The position numbers and the translations under genes are program-made. From positions 1-8,252 of the forward strand of contig CALMMO010000311.1 of NCBI GenBank assembly GCA_937868455.1: a DNA stretch of 8,252 bases. Direction: 5' to 3'. Below the pieces are notes generated by a model, which had not been told where the DNA came from, did not search any database, and worked only from the letters and a program-made list of their open reading frames with translations. Shown piece by piece: positions 1 to 6,052 of this stretch; the stretch's first letter is position 1; every line of letters begins with the position of its first letter. Source of the DNA: an uncultured Marmoricola sp. GTDB lineage: Bacteria; Actinomycetota; Actinomycetes; Propionibacteriales; Nocardioidaceae.

Positions 1-3
1 GGC

Positions 4-867
4 CTAGTTGTCTGGCAGGCCCTCCGGGAAAGCAACGGAGCGTGGGGTCAGCCCCAGGCTGCGGGTGTAGGTCGCGATTTCGCCCAGGGGAGCCACCCAC
101 ACATCGGTGTGGTCTTGCACGTATCCCATGAGGCGATCGAGTTCAGCAGCTCGTGAGGGTCGACCGCTGAGGAACGGGTGATTGGTGAGCACCCAACAGC
201 CAGCCTCGGCGCGCACGGCGTCGAACTCTGCTCGCCACAGTTCGCCTGCTTTGGCAGGAGTCTCGATGAGGCCCGATCCACTGATGTCGGGCAAGAAGCA
301 GTACTGCTCCCAGTCATCGAGAGCCCATTGGATCGGGATCTCAACCAACGAAGCATCAGAGTCAGGAACGGCTAGTTCATAGGGTGCATCTGCGTCCATC
401 AATGATGAGTCGTAGAGAAATCCGCGTTGCGCCAAGAGCGCCGGAGTACGCCACGACAGATCCCACATCGGCGCTCGATAACCGCTTGGTCTGACCCCGA
501 CAACCTCCTGCAAGGCGTCTAGCCCGCGATCAAGAGCCTCGATTTCACCAGCCTCATCTAGCGCGGTGGGCTGCTCGTGCAAGTAGCCGTGGTGTGCCAC
601 TTCGTGGCCGCCGTCGACAATCGCGCGCACAACATCGGGGTAACGGTGAGCGGTGTAGCCAGGGACGAAGAAAGTCGCGGTGATCTCGCGCCGAGCTAGT
701 AGTCCCAGCAGGCGGGGGACGCCTACTAACGGTCCATAGGCCTGGTGGGAGATCACGCTCATGCGATGGGCAGTGTGGGGTGCGCCCCACAAGACCGCCG
801 ATTCGGCATCCACATCGAAGGTGAATGCGGCCGCAGCAACTTTGGTCTGCGGCCACGGGAACCTCAT
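4..867 (-). CDS. Cytoplasmic CE4-fold (polysaccharide deacetylase family) hydrolase, HP0310/cyclic-imide-hydrolase-like
   Basis: A 287-residue metal-dependent C-N hydrolase of the CE4 / NodB fold. Visible CE4 motifs are TFDVD (residues 16-20, with D18 the likely catalytic base and D20 a metal ligand), HGYLH (H93 and H97, metal ligands), GYRAP (129-133) and TNHPF with H230. The layout, including VPRLL near residue 50, LVEIP and DDW near 174-186 and the C-terminal HP..GRP segment, resembles Helicobacter pylori HP0310 and the cytosolic allantoinase/cyclic-imide hydrolase branch more than secreted chitin or xylan deacetylases. There is no signal peptide or membrane anchor, so cell-wall peptidoglycan is an unlikely substrate. 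A small cyclic amide, imide or ureide is my inference. The start is the ATG at 867, which overlaps the ureohydrolase stop as ATGA and has AGGA 7 bases upstream. This is the last visible gene of the operon. The stop lies 3 bases from the window edge, so a downstream gene or terminator cannot be judged. Confidence 0.85.
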   Translation of the reverse strand: MRFPWPQTKVAAAAFTFDVDAESAVLWGAPHTAHRMSVISHQAYGPLVGVPRLLGLLARREITATFFVPGYTAHRYPDVVRAIVDGGHEVAHHGYLHEQPTALDEAGEIEALDRGLDALQEVVGVRPSGYRAPMWDLSWRTPALLAQRGFLYDSSLMDADAPYELAVPDSDASLVEIPIQWALDDWEQYCFLPDISGSGLIETPAKAGELWRAEFDAVRAEAGCWVLTNHPFLSGRPSRAAELDRLMGYVQDHTDVWVAPLGEIATYTRSLGLTPRSVAFPEGLPDN

Positions 868-1835
868 CGGTTGATCCTGGCCGACATGGCGCTGAGCAGT
901 TCGTACGCCGCATGTGAAGCAGCGACCCCGGTGAGTTCGGCGTGATCGTAGGCAGGGGAGACCTCAACGATGTCTGCTCCGACAATGTTGAGCGCCGCCA
1001 TGCCGCGCAAGATGGCCAGCAGTTCGCGGCTTGTCATGCCACCAGCCTCAGGGGTGCCCGTTCCTGGTGCATGGGCCGGATCAAGCACATCGATGTCGAT
1101 GGAGACATAGACGGGGTGGTCCGCGACCCGCTCGAGGACTCGGGAAATCACCTGGCTCAGAGTCATCTGGTCAAAGTCGCGGCAGTGCACAATCGTGAAC
1201 CCCAGGGCCTCATCATCGGTGAGGTCTGCAGCGTCATAGAGAGAGCCCCTGATGCCCACATGGGCCGAGTGGCCTTTGACCAGCAAGCCCTCTTCGCTGG
1301 CTCTCCTGAACGGTGTGCCGTGAGTGCAGGGCTCGCCAAAGTAGGTGTCCCAGGTGTCAAGGTGAGCATCAAAGTGCACCAAAGCAATCGCACCATGAAT
1401 CGCGTGCAGCGCTCGAAGCACCGGCAGCGCAATCGTGTGATCACCGCCAAGCACCAACACCCGACGCTCGGGCGTGGCTAGCCCGGCGACCCCAACCTGA
1501 ATCTGGTCCAACGCCTCACTGATGTTGAACGGGTTGCAATCCACGTCACCGGCGTCGACTACCTGGGCTTTGTTGAACACTGCCACCTGTTGGGCGGGGT
1601 TGTAGGGGCGAAGAAGCCTTGATGCTTGACGAATGTGGGATGGTCCAAACCGTGCGCCTGGTCTGTATGTGACACCGGCGTCAAAGGGCACACCGACGAC
1701 GGCGATATCGAAGTCTTCGACCTCGTCCATGCGAGGCAACCTCGCGAATGTCGTTAACCCGGCGTAGCGCGGCGAGGCCATGCCATCGACTTGGCCCACC
1801 ACCCCGTTGGGATAGCGCACGTGTTGGTCACTCAT
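864..1835 (-). CDS. Agmatinase/guanidinobutyrase-family ureohydrolase (binuclear Mn)
   Basis: A 323-residue ureohydrolase, which hydrolyses a guanidino group to urea plus an amine. All metal-binding motifs are present: GGDH (H133), DAHLD (D156, H158, D160) and SIDID (D247, D249), the last followed by DPAHAPGTGTPE. THGTPF (171-176) and EVSPAYD (291-297) are also typical of the agmatinase branch. The N-terminal SPRYAG..TFARLP segment (21-34) recalls bacterial guanidinobutyrase/guanidinopropionase enzymes (GbuA, GpuA) as much as SpeB, so agmatine is not the assured substrate; other guanidino acids or guanidine itself are possible. The chosen ATG at 1835 has AAGGAG 6 bases upstream and the protein start then fits the family. 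An in-frame ATG at 1916 would add 27 residues without homology and run into the preceding dehydrogenase gene. The gene follows SDR1 by 31 bases and overlaps the CE4 hydrolase by 4 bases. Confidence 0.93.
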   Translation of the reverse strand: MSDQHVRYPNGVVGQVDGMASPRYAGLTTFARLPRMDEVEDFDIAVVGVPFDAGVTYRPGARFGPSHIRQASRLLRPYNPAQQVAVFNKAQVVDAGDVDCNPFNISEALDQIQVGVAGLATPERRVLVLGGDHTIALPVLRALHAIHGAIALVHFDAHLDTWDTYFGEPCTHGTPFRRASEEGLLVKGHSAHVGIRGSLYDAADLTDDEALGFTIVHCRDFDQMTLSQVISRVLERVADHPVYVSIDIDVLDPAHAPGTGTPEAGGMTSRELLAILRGMAALNIVGADIVEVSPAYDHAELTGVAASHAAYELLSAMSARINR

Positions 1836-1841
1836 CACTGA

Positions 1842-1847
1842 CTCCTT
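1842..1847 (-). promoter_or_regulatory. Shine-Dalgarno site of the ureohydrolase gene
   Basis: AAGGAG on the minus strand lies 6 bases before the ATG at 1835. It decides the start: no comparable site precedes the in-frame ATG at 1916, which lies inside the upstream dehydrogenase gene. Confidence 0.85.
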
Positions 1848-1866
1848 GAGGTGGGCACTGGTCGAA

Positions 1867-2628
1867 CTAGGCCCTTGTGCGGGTGCTGCCACCATTGACT
1901 GAAACGACTTGGCCAACGAGTGCTTCCATCCGGAAGTCGGCCAAGAATGCCACAGCGGCGGCGATGTCTTCGGGCACGCCGATTCGGCCCAAGGGGATGG
2001 TGGCGGCGTACTCCTCGTGCATGGCCGCCAAAGTCACCCCCGCCGCGTCGGCATCGACTTGCAGTTGCGGTGTATCAGTGACTCCCGGTGCAATCGCGTT
2101 GACGATGATGTGCTCGCGAGCTAGCTCGCGACCCAGGGTTTTGGTGAGCGAAATCAGTCCGGCCTTGGAGGCCGAGTACGCCGTGGCTCGCGGCCAACCG
2201 ACCTGCCCCCATTCGCTGCTGATGATGACCACTCGTCCTGCACCACGCCGACGCATGCTGGGCAGGGCAGCCTGAATTAGCCAGAAGGTGCCACCCAGAT
2301 TGGTGTCGATCACGCGCCACCAGTCGTCTTCGTCATGGTCCAAGAAGTCGCTCATGCTCATGTAGGCATGGTTGGCGACGACGATATCGACCTCTCCGAG
2401 GTGCTCACTGGCCTGCTGGAGGCCCGCAAAGACGGCCTCGCGGTCCGCCATATCGGCGGGCACCGCTAACCCTGCGATCTCGTGGGCCAAGTCATCCAGT
2501 GCAGGGGAGGCCACGCGATCATTGACGGCGACGAGGGCACCCTCAGCGGCGAGCCGACGTGCATGGGCAGCACCCATGCCTTGGGCGGCGCCGCTAACGA
2601 AGGCCACATGTCCCGATAGTCGACCCAT
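1867..2628 (-). CDS. SDR-family NAD(P)-dependent oxidoreductase (SDR1)
   Basis: A 253-residue classical short-chain dehydrogenase/reductase, soluble, interconverting an alcohol and a ketone with a nicotinamide cofactor. Visible are the cofactor glycine motif SGAAQGMG (residues 12-19), D37 at the end of the second strand (VAVND, suggesting NAD rather than NADP), VANHAY at 84-89 in place of the usual NNAG, and the complete catalytic set N110, S138, Y151 and K155. The C-terminal PLGRIGVPEDIA and GQVVSVNGG segments are typical of FabG-like SDRs. Automated tools may label it 3-oxoacyl-ACP reductase, but the context points to catabolism rather than fatty acid synthesis. The ATG at 2628 sits 2 bases after the stop of SDR2. 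No clear Shine-Dalgarno sequence precedes it, so translation probably depends on re-initiation. The substrate is unknown. Confidence 0.9.
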   Translation of the reverse strand: MGRLSGHVAFVSGAAQGMGAAHARRLAAEGALVAVNDRVASPALDDLAHEIAGLAVPADMADREAVFAGLQQASEHLGEVDIVVANHAYMSMSDFLDHDEDDWWRVIDTNLGGTFWLIQAALPSMRRRGAGRVVIISSEWGQVGWPRATAYSASKAGLISLTKTLGRELAREHIIVNAIAPGVTDTPQLQVDADAAGVTLAAMHEEYAATIPLGRIGVPEDIAAAVAFLADFRMEALVGQVVSVNGGSTRTRA

Positions 2629-2630
2629 GG

Positions 2631-3326
2631 TCAGATCACCGCCCCGGCATTTGGGCTGATGATTTCGCCGACGCAGAAGGGGAGTTCTTCGATCAGCGTG
2701 GCAGCGCAGAGCGCAACCTCATCGGGGCGAACCAACCTGCCGATCGGCAACGTGCTCAGGTACTCCGGTGCACGCCATGGTGAATCCGCAGCCAACAGCG
2801 GCGTGTCGGTTGGCCCGGGTGCCACTGCATTGACGCGCACCCCTTGTGGCGCCACCTCTGCAGCAAGACTGCGCACGAACCCGATAACTGCTCCCTTGGC
2901 AGATGCGTAATGGCTGTCGCTGTCGCCCCCGCCGATGGCAAGTTCAGAAGTGATCGCCACGATGGAGCCACTTCCTCGTCGAACCATCCCCGGGAGAACG
3001 GCACGAGTGATGGCGGCCAAGCCCCCCAGGTGCACGCGCAACATCCGCAACCAGGCACTTGGGTCGATCTCGCTGATGGGGACTATGGCGTAATGACCCG
3101 CAGCAGAAACGGCAGCCTCGACCGGGCCGAGTTGCTGCTCGGCTTGTCGAACAGCGCGGGCCACGCCGGCAGTGTCAGTGACATCGACTTCAACGCTGAG
3201 CGCACACTCTGGCGCCGGCCCAAGGTCCACCCCCAGCACTGCCCAGCCGCGATCGTTGAGTTCAGCAGCAATGGCTCGACCAATGCCGCTGGCCGCGCCA
3301 CTGACCAATGCGACGCGCTGGCTCAT
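2631..3326 (-). CDS. SDR-family NAD(P)-dependent oxidoreductase (SDR2)
   Basis: A second, clearly diverged classical SDR of 231 residues, slightly short for the family. It has the glycine motif SGAASGIG (9-16), D34 after the second strand (GVDLG, suggesting NAD), SAAG (74-77) as the NNAG equivalent, and the catalytic S127, Y140 and K144 with the normal Ser-Tyr spacing of 13. The position usually held by the fourth catalytic residue, Asn in a V-N-L context, is H99 (VHLGG). Similar substitutions occur in active SDRs, so I do not call it dead. PGPTDTP (170-176) is a normal substrate-loop motif. The ATG at 3326 overlaps the permease stop as ATGA without a good ribosome site, implying translational coupling. 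Two dissimilar SDRs side by side suggest two oxidation steps or two stereoisomers of one substrate, which is inference. Confidence 0.9.
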   Translation of the reverse strand: MSQRVALVSGAASGIGRAIAAELNDRGWAVLGVDLGPAPECALSVEVDVTDTAGVARAVRQAEQQLGPVEAAVSAAGHYAIVPISEIDPSAWLRMLRVHLGGLAAITRAVLPGMVRRGSGSIVAITSELAIGGGDSDSHYASAKGAVIGFVRSLAAEVAPQGVRVNAVAPGPTDTPLLAADSPWRAPEYLSTLPIGRLVRPDEVALCAATLIEELPFCVGEIISPNAGAVI

Positions 3327-4774
3327 TGGAGATCGGCGGATTCGTCGGCGGCCTCTTCAGCATCGATCACTGAGGTAGCCACCATCGAGTTGCGCACCGT
3401 CATAAAGATGACAGCGCCGACTGCACCCAAGATCACGACCGCGAGCCATACAGACCAGTCCAAGTAGCGCTGACCGGGGTAGACCAGGCGTGGCCAGGAG
3501 ATGTTGAAGAACTCAAAGATTGCCCACACGGTGGCCACGGCTGTGATGGGCAAACTGGCCCCGCCCAAGCTGAACGCAGCCTTGGGTAACTGGCCGCGAA
3601 GTTGGACCACCAAGGCACCCACAAGTGGGAACAAGAAGGCCAGGTAGAAGCCGCCAGTCGTGAAGTTCACCATGACGGTGTAAATGTTGGTGGCGACCAG
3701 GCTCAGTAGCAGCAACAACAGTCCTACAAGCGTGGTCAGGGCAATGGCGTTGGTCGGGATCCGACCCTTGGTGCTCAGTCGACCCAGCATGGCTGAGCCG
3801 GGCAGGGCTCGGTCTCTCGCGTAGGACCAGATGACTCGAGAAGCAGATGTCTGGAGGGCCAAGAAGCTGGCCACGAAGCCGATCAAGAACAACAACTCCA
3901 CGGGCTTGGCGATGCCATCGCCCAACGCAGCGGTCAAGGTTTCGTATACCGGGTCGGCAACGTCGCCAGCAGCAACTGCCTTCAGGTCTGGGATGGCCAA
4001 GATGATGGCGAGGCTGGAGTACATCACGACAGCTGCGATGAAGGTCAGCGAGAAGATCACAGACTTGGGCAGGTTCTTGCGGGGTTCGTGAACCTCTTCA
4101 GCAATGGCTCCTGCGCTTTCGAATCCCACAAACGACCAGCCGATGAAGGCCACTGCGACGAGGAAGGGCCCAGACAGGCTCAGGTAACTGCCGCTGCCAT
4201 CTCCTTGGGTCAAGACACTCAGGTCGTTGTGGCGGTGAGCCACGAGTAGCCAGGTGCCAAGCCCTAGTGAACCGATGACCTCCGCAATGATGCTTGCGGT
4301 CATGAAGATTTTGAGTGCTTGCCTACCAACTAGGTTCAGCCCGGTGCCGAGCACCAAGATGACCGCAGCGATGAGCGCTCGTTGAGTTGAACTCACCTCG
4401 CTCACCCCGAGGATGTTCGCAACGAACCCGGCCGAGCCCAAAGCAACTGCGACCATCGCAATCACCAAGGTCCACATGTAGGTCCAGCCAGCGAACCAGC
4501 CGTAGCCGTTGCCAACCAGGCGCCGTGACCACTGGTAAATGGATCCTTCAATGGGCCAGATCGAGACCAAGGTGGCAAAGACGAGGGCCACGAGGAGTTG
4601 GCCCAAGAAGACCAGCAAGAAGCCCCACCAGAATGAGGGTCCCGCAGTCATGATGGCGAGCCCAAAGATTCCGTAGAGCGCGACGATGGGGGAGATGAAG
4701 GCAAACGCGAAGGCAAACGAGGACCAGAGATTGAACTCTCGCTTCAACACGTGATCGGACATGGCATTCGACAT
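3323..4774 (-). CDS. APC-superfamily amino acid/amine permease
   Basis: A 483-residue inner-membrane transporter with about 12 hydrophobic segments (roughly residues 17-40, 48-72, 92-122, 131-150, 155-178, 203-223, 236-260, 290-312, 342-364, 368-392, 402-423 and 440-460). The signature is the stretch after segment 6, GFESAGAIAEEVHEPRKNLP (218-237), typical of APC carriers of the amino acid/choline/GABA branch, and the N-terminal FAFAFAFISPI helix. The C-terminal tail (471-483) is acidic. It probably imports the cationic or zwitterionic compound broken down by the downstream enzymes, but the substrate cannot be deduced. It is the first gene of the operon. The start ATG at 4774 has AGGAGG 7 bases upstream; an in-frame ATG at 4762 has no better site. 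The stop overlaps the start of SDR2. Confidence 0.92.
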   Translation of the reverse strand: MSNAMSDHVLKREFNLWSSFAFAFAFISPIVALYGIFGLAIMTAGPSFWWGFLLVFLGQLLVALVFATLVSIWPIEGSIYQWSRRLVGNGYGWFAGWTYMWTLVIAMVAVALGSAGFVANILGVSEVSSTQRALIAAVILVLGTGLNLVGRQALKIFMTASIIAEVIGSLGLGTWLLVAHRHNDLSVLTQGDGSGSYLSLSGPFLVAVAFIGWSFVGFESAGAIAEEVHEPRKNLPKSVIFSLTFIAAVVMYSSLAIILAIPDLKAVAAGDVADPVYETLTAALGDGIAKPVELLFLIGFVASFLALQTSASRVIWSYARDRALPGSAMLGRLSTKGRIPTNAIALTTLVGLLLLLLSLVATNIYTVMVNFTTGGFYLAFLFPLVGALVVQLRGQLPKAAFSLGGASLPITAVATVWAIFEFFNISWPRLVYPGQRYLDWSVWLAVVILGAVGAVIFMTVRNSMVATSVIDAEEAADESADLQ

Positions 4775-4781
4775 CGCAGAA

Positions 4782-4787
4782 CCTCCT
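4782..4787 (-). promoter_or_regulatory. Strong Shine-Dalgarno site of the permease gene
   Basis: A perfect AGGAGG on the minus strand, 7 bases before the ATG at 4774. Its first two bases (4786-4787) are part of the 3' arm of the adjacent hairpin, so folding could modulate ribosome access. Confidence 0.85.
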
Positions 4788-4820
4788 CAAGCCGGCCGAC
4801 GAGGTGGCCGATCGCTTGAG
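4786..4820 (-). promoter_or_regulatory. Bulged hairpin in the permease 5' region abutting the Shine-Dalgarno site
   Basis: Plus-strand CTCAAGC (4786-4792) pairs with GCTTGAG (4814-4820), and inside it CGGCC (4793-4797) pairs with GGCCG (4806-4810). This gives 12 base pairs, an 8-base loop and one 3-base bulge (4811-4813). On the permease transcript the 3' arm runs directly into the AGGAGG. It lacks a U-tract and so does not look like a terminator. It may be an RNA element affecting translation of the operon, or a palindromic protein-binding site in DNA. No transcription start is known, so whether it is transcribed is inference. Confidence 0.5.
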
Positions 4821-4908
4821 CTAACAGTCACCGCTCGTGGTTGGGGACGGCAAGCAATCGGACAGGTTTGCACAGGAACGGGTCTGGGTGGTTAGAGAAA
4901 ACTCCAAT

Positions 4909-4923
4909 CAAATCAGGTATTTG
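4909..4923. promoter_or_regulatory. Inverted repeat, candidate operator in the divergent region
   Basis: CAAAT (4909-4913), a 5-base spacer, then ATTTG (4919-4923). It is an AT-rich palindrome in otherwise GC-rich DNA, lying just upstream of the proposed -10 element of the regulator gene. A bound dimer here would affect transcription of the regulator and perhaps of the divergent operon. The arms are short, so chance occurrence is possible. Confidence 0.35.
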
Positions 4924-4925
4924 GC

Positions 4926-4931
4926 TAACAT
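4926..4931 (+). promoter_or_regulatory. Putative -10 element of a leaderless promoter for the regulator
   Basis: TAACAT fits the TANNNT pattern of sigma-70-type -10 elements and ends 7 bases before the ATG at 4939. Transcription would then begin at or next to the start codon. This would explain why no Shine-Dalgarno sequence is visible before that ATG. No good -35 hexamer was seen. Leaderless genes are common in actinobacteria. Confidence 0.4.
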
Positions 4932-4938
4932 CATCGTC

Positions 4939-6048
4939 ATGGTCGCTTCAGTTTCAGTGCGTGATGTGGTGGCAATCTCGGGCATCGAACTGGCGTTTGA
5001 GGTGAGTGACCACGCCCTGGGGCGCTCTGTGCGCTGGGTGCAGGCCACGGAACTCACTGACCCTGGTGTCTATCTGCGCCCAGACGAGTTGGTCTGCACA
5101 GTTGGTGCCCGGTTGGGTTCGGAGGAGGCCAGTCGGCAATTCGCTCAGGCAGTCGTCGAGGCTCGAGGCGCCGGCATCGCGTTCGGGCTGGGCGACGTGC
5201 ATGACCAGGTGCCGCAGGGGATTCTCGACGTGTGCCACGAGTCGGGTCTCCCGTTGCTGATGGTGCCGGCTGGACTCCCTTTCTTGACCATCTCGGAGTT
5301 CGTCATCGAGCATCGCTTGGCTCACGAGCGACGCGGTGGCGCCAGCGCTCACGAGTTGCAGCGCACAGTGGCACGCGAGCGGGTCGGTGAGTTGGTGCGC
5401 CTGATTGGCGAACGCCTAGCGAGCCCTGAAGCGTTGCGCGTCGACATGGTGACGCTTGGCCTGGACCCCGAGCGGTTTGTGTTGGCCGCCTTCCCTGCAG
5501 GGGCCAGTTCAACAGCGTTAGGCGATCTCAGTGGCTGGCTGGTGGGGGAGACGCCAACCACCGCCTACGCGCTGGGAGGGGATGCCCAGACACTTCGAGG
5601 GTTATGCGAAAGCGAAGCAATCTTGTGTGGCATGGCTACCGATATCGCTCTGCCTGTGCTGGCCAGATCTGTGCGAGCAGCGCGCCGAGCACTCGATGTC
5701 GCTGTAAGAGAACGTCGAGTGGTTGTTGCCGATGAGCTAGTCACGCTGACCGGGTTGCTCGATCAGGTGCCCTGGCCTGCGCTGGCCCCGTTCGTTGATC
5801 GTTTGCTCACCCCTCTGAGGGCCTCAGACCCCGACGGTGTCCTTGTGGAGACGCTGCGCGAATTCATCGAACACAATCGCAGTGTCGAGCATGCCGCCAA
5901 GGCAAGCTTCGTGCATGTCAACACCGTCCGACATCGGCTTGCCCGAGTGCGTGAGGTCACCGGTCGTGACCCCTTTGACTTTGATGACTTGGTTGCCTTG
6001 AGGATCAGTCTGTGGGCAGGTGAAGCCCGAGGCGAGTTGCGCCGCTAG
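4939..6048 (+). CDS. PucR-family transcriptional regulator
   Basis: A 369-residue cytoplasmic DNA-binding regulator, presumed to control the divergent permease operon. Residues about 7-126 form a PucR N-terminal domain (VRDVV at the start, then RSVRWVQATEL and LRPDELV). A middle region of about 130-300 is poorly conserved and compact, so the protein is shorter than many PucR proteins of about 500 residues. The C-terminal 302-361 is the PucR helix-turn-helix (LREFIEHNRS, AAKASFVHVNTVRHRL, FDFDDLVALR). PucR relatives usually sense metabolites of purine, amine or amino acid catabolism; the ligand here is unknown. The ATG at 4939 puts VRDVV close to the N-terminus as in the family. An in-frame GTG at 4837 would add 34 unrelated residues. 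The stop codon is shared on the opposite strand with the cydDC stop. Confidence 0.88.
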   Translation: MVASVSVRDVVAISGIELAFEVSDHALGRSVRWVQATELTDPGVYLRPDELVCTVGARLGSEEASRQFAQAVVEARGAGIAFGLGDVHDQVPQGILDVCHESGLPLLMVPAGLPFLTISEFVIEHRLAHERRGGASAHELQRTVARERVGELVRLIGERLASPEALRVDMVTLGLDPERFVLAAFPAGASSTALGDLSGWLVGETPTTAYALGGDAQTLRGLCESEAILCGMATDIALPVLARSVRAARRALDVAVRERRVVVADELVTLTGLLDQVPWPALAPFVDRLLTPLRASDPDGVLVETLREFIEHNRSVEHAAKASFVHVNTVRHRLARVREVTGRDPFDFDDLVALRISLWAGEARGELRR

Positions 6049-6052
6049 CGGC
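6041..6052. repeat. Perfect 12-bp palindrome containing both convergent stop codons
   Basis: GCCGCTAGCGGC is its own reverse complement. The central CTAG supplies TAG for the regulator (6046-6048) and TAG for cydDC (6047-6045). As RNA it could form only a 4-bp stem with a 4-base loop and has no U-tract, so it is at best a weak bidirectional pause site rather than a recognisable terminator. Confidence 0.7.

Noticed and set aside
942..1481. Plus-strand open frame of 179 codons opposite the ureohydrolase
   Set aside because: It is antisense to a gene with all metal-binding motifs, with no ribosome site or domain of its own.
1836..1916. Extended start of the ureohydrolase at the ATG 1916
   Set aside because: It adds 27 residues without family similarity and overlaps the SDR1 coding end by 50 bases. 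The ATG at 1835 has an excellent ribosome site.
2844..3467. Plus-strand open frame of 207 codons opposite SDR2 and the permease end
   Set aside because: It crosses two well-supported minus-strand genes and its composition is low in hydrophobic residues. It is treated as a shadow.
4868..4896. TTGCAC (4868-4873) with GTTAGA (4891-4896) as a plus-strand promoter
   Set aside because: The -10 match is poor. It would give a long leader without a ribosome site before the ATG at 4939. The TAACAT element fits better.
4775..4938. Minus-strand -10/-35 promoter for the permease operon
   Set aside because: I looked for TANNNT-like -10 elements with a reasonable -35 on the minus strand and found none convincing. 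A promoter must exist in this region but I cannot place it.
6041..6052. The palindrome as an intrinsic bidirectional terminator
   Set aside because: Only a 4-bp stem is possible once a loop is allowed, and neither strand has a U-tract after it.
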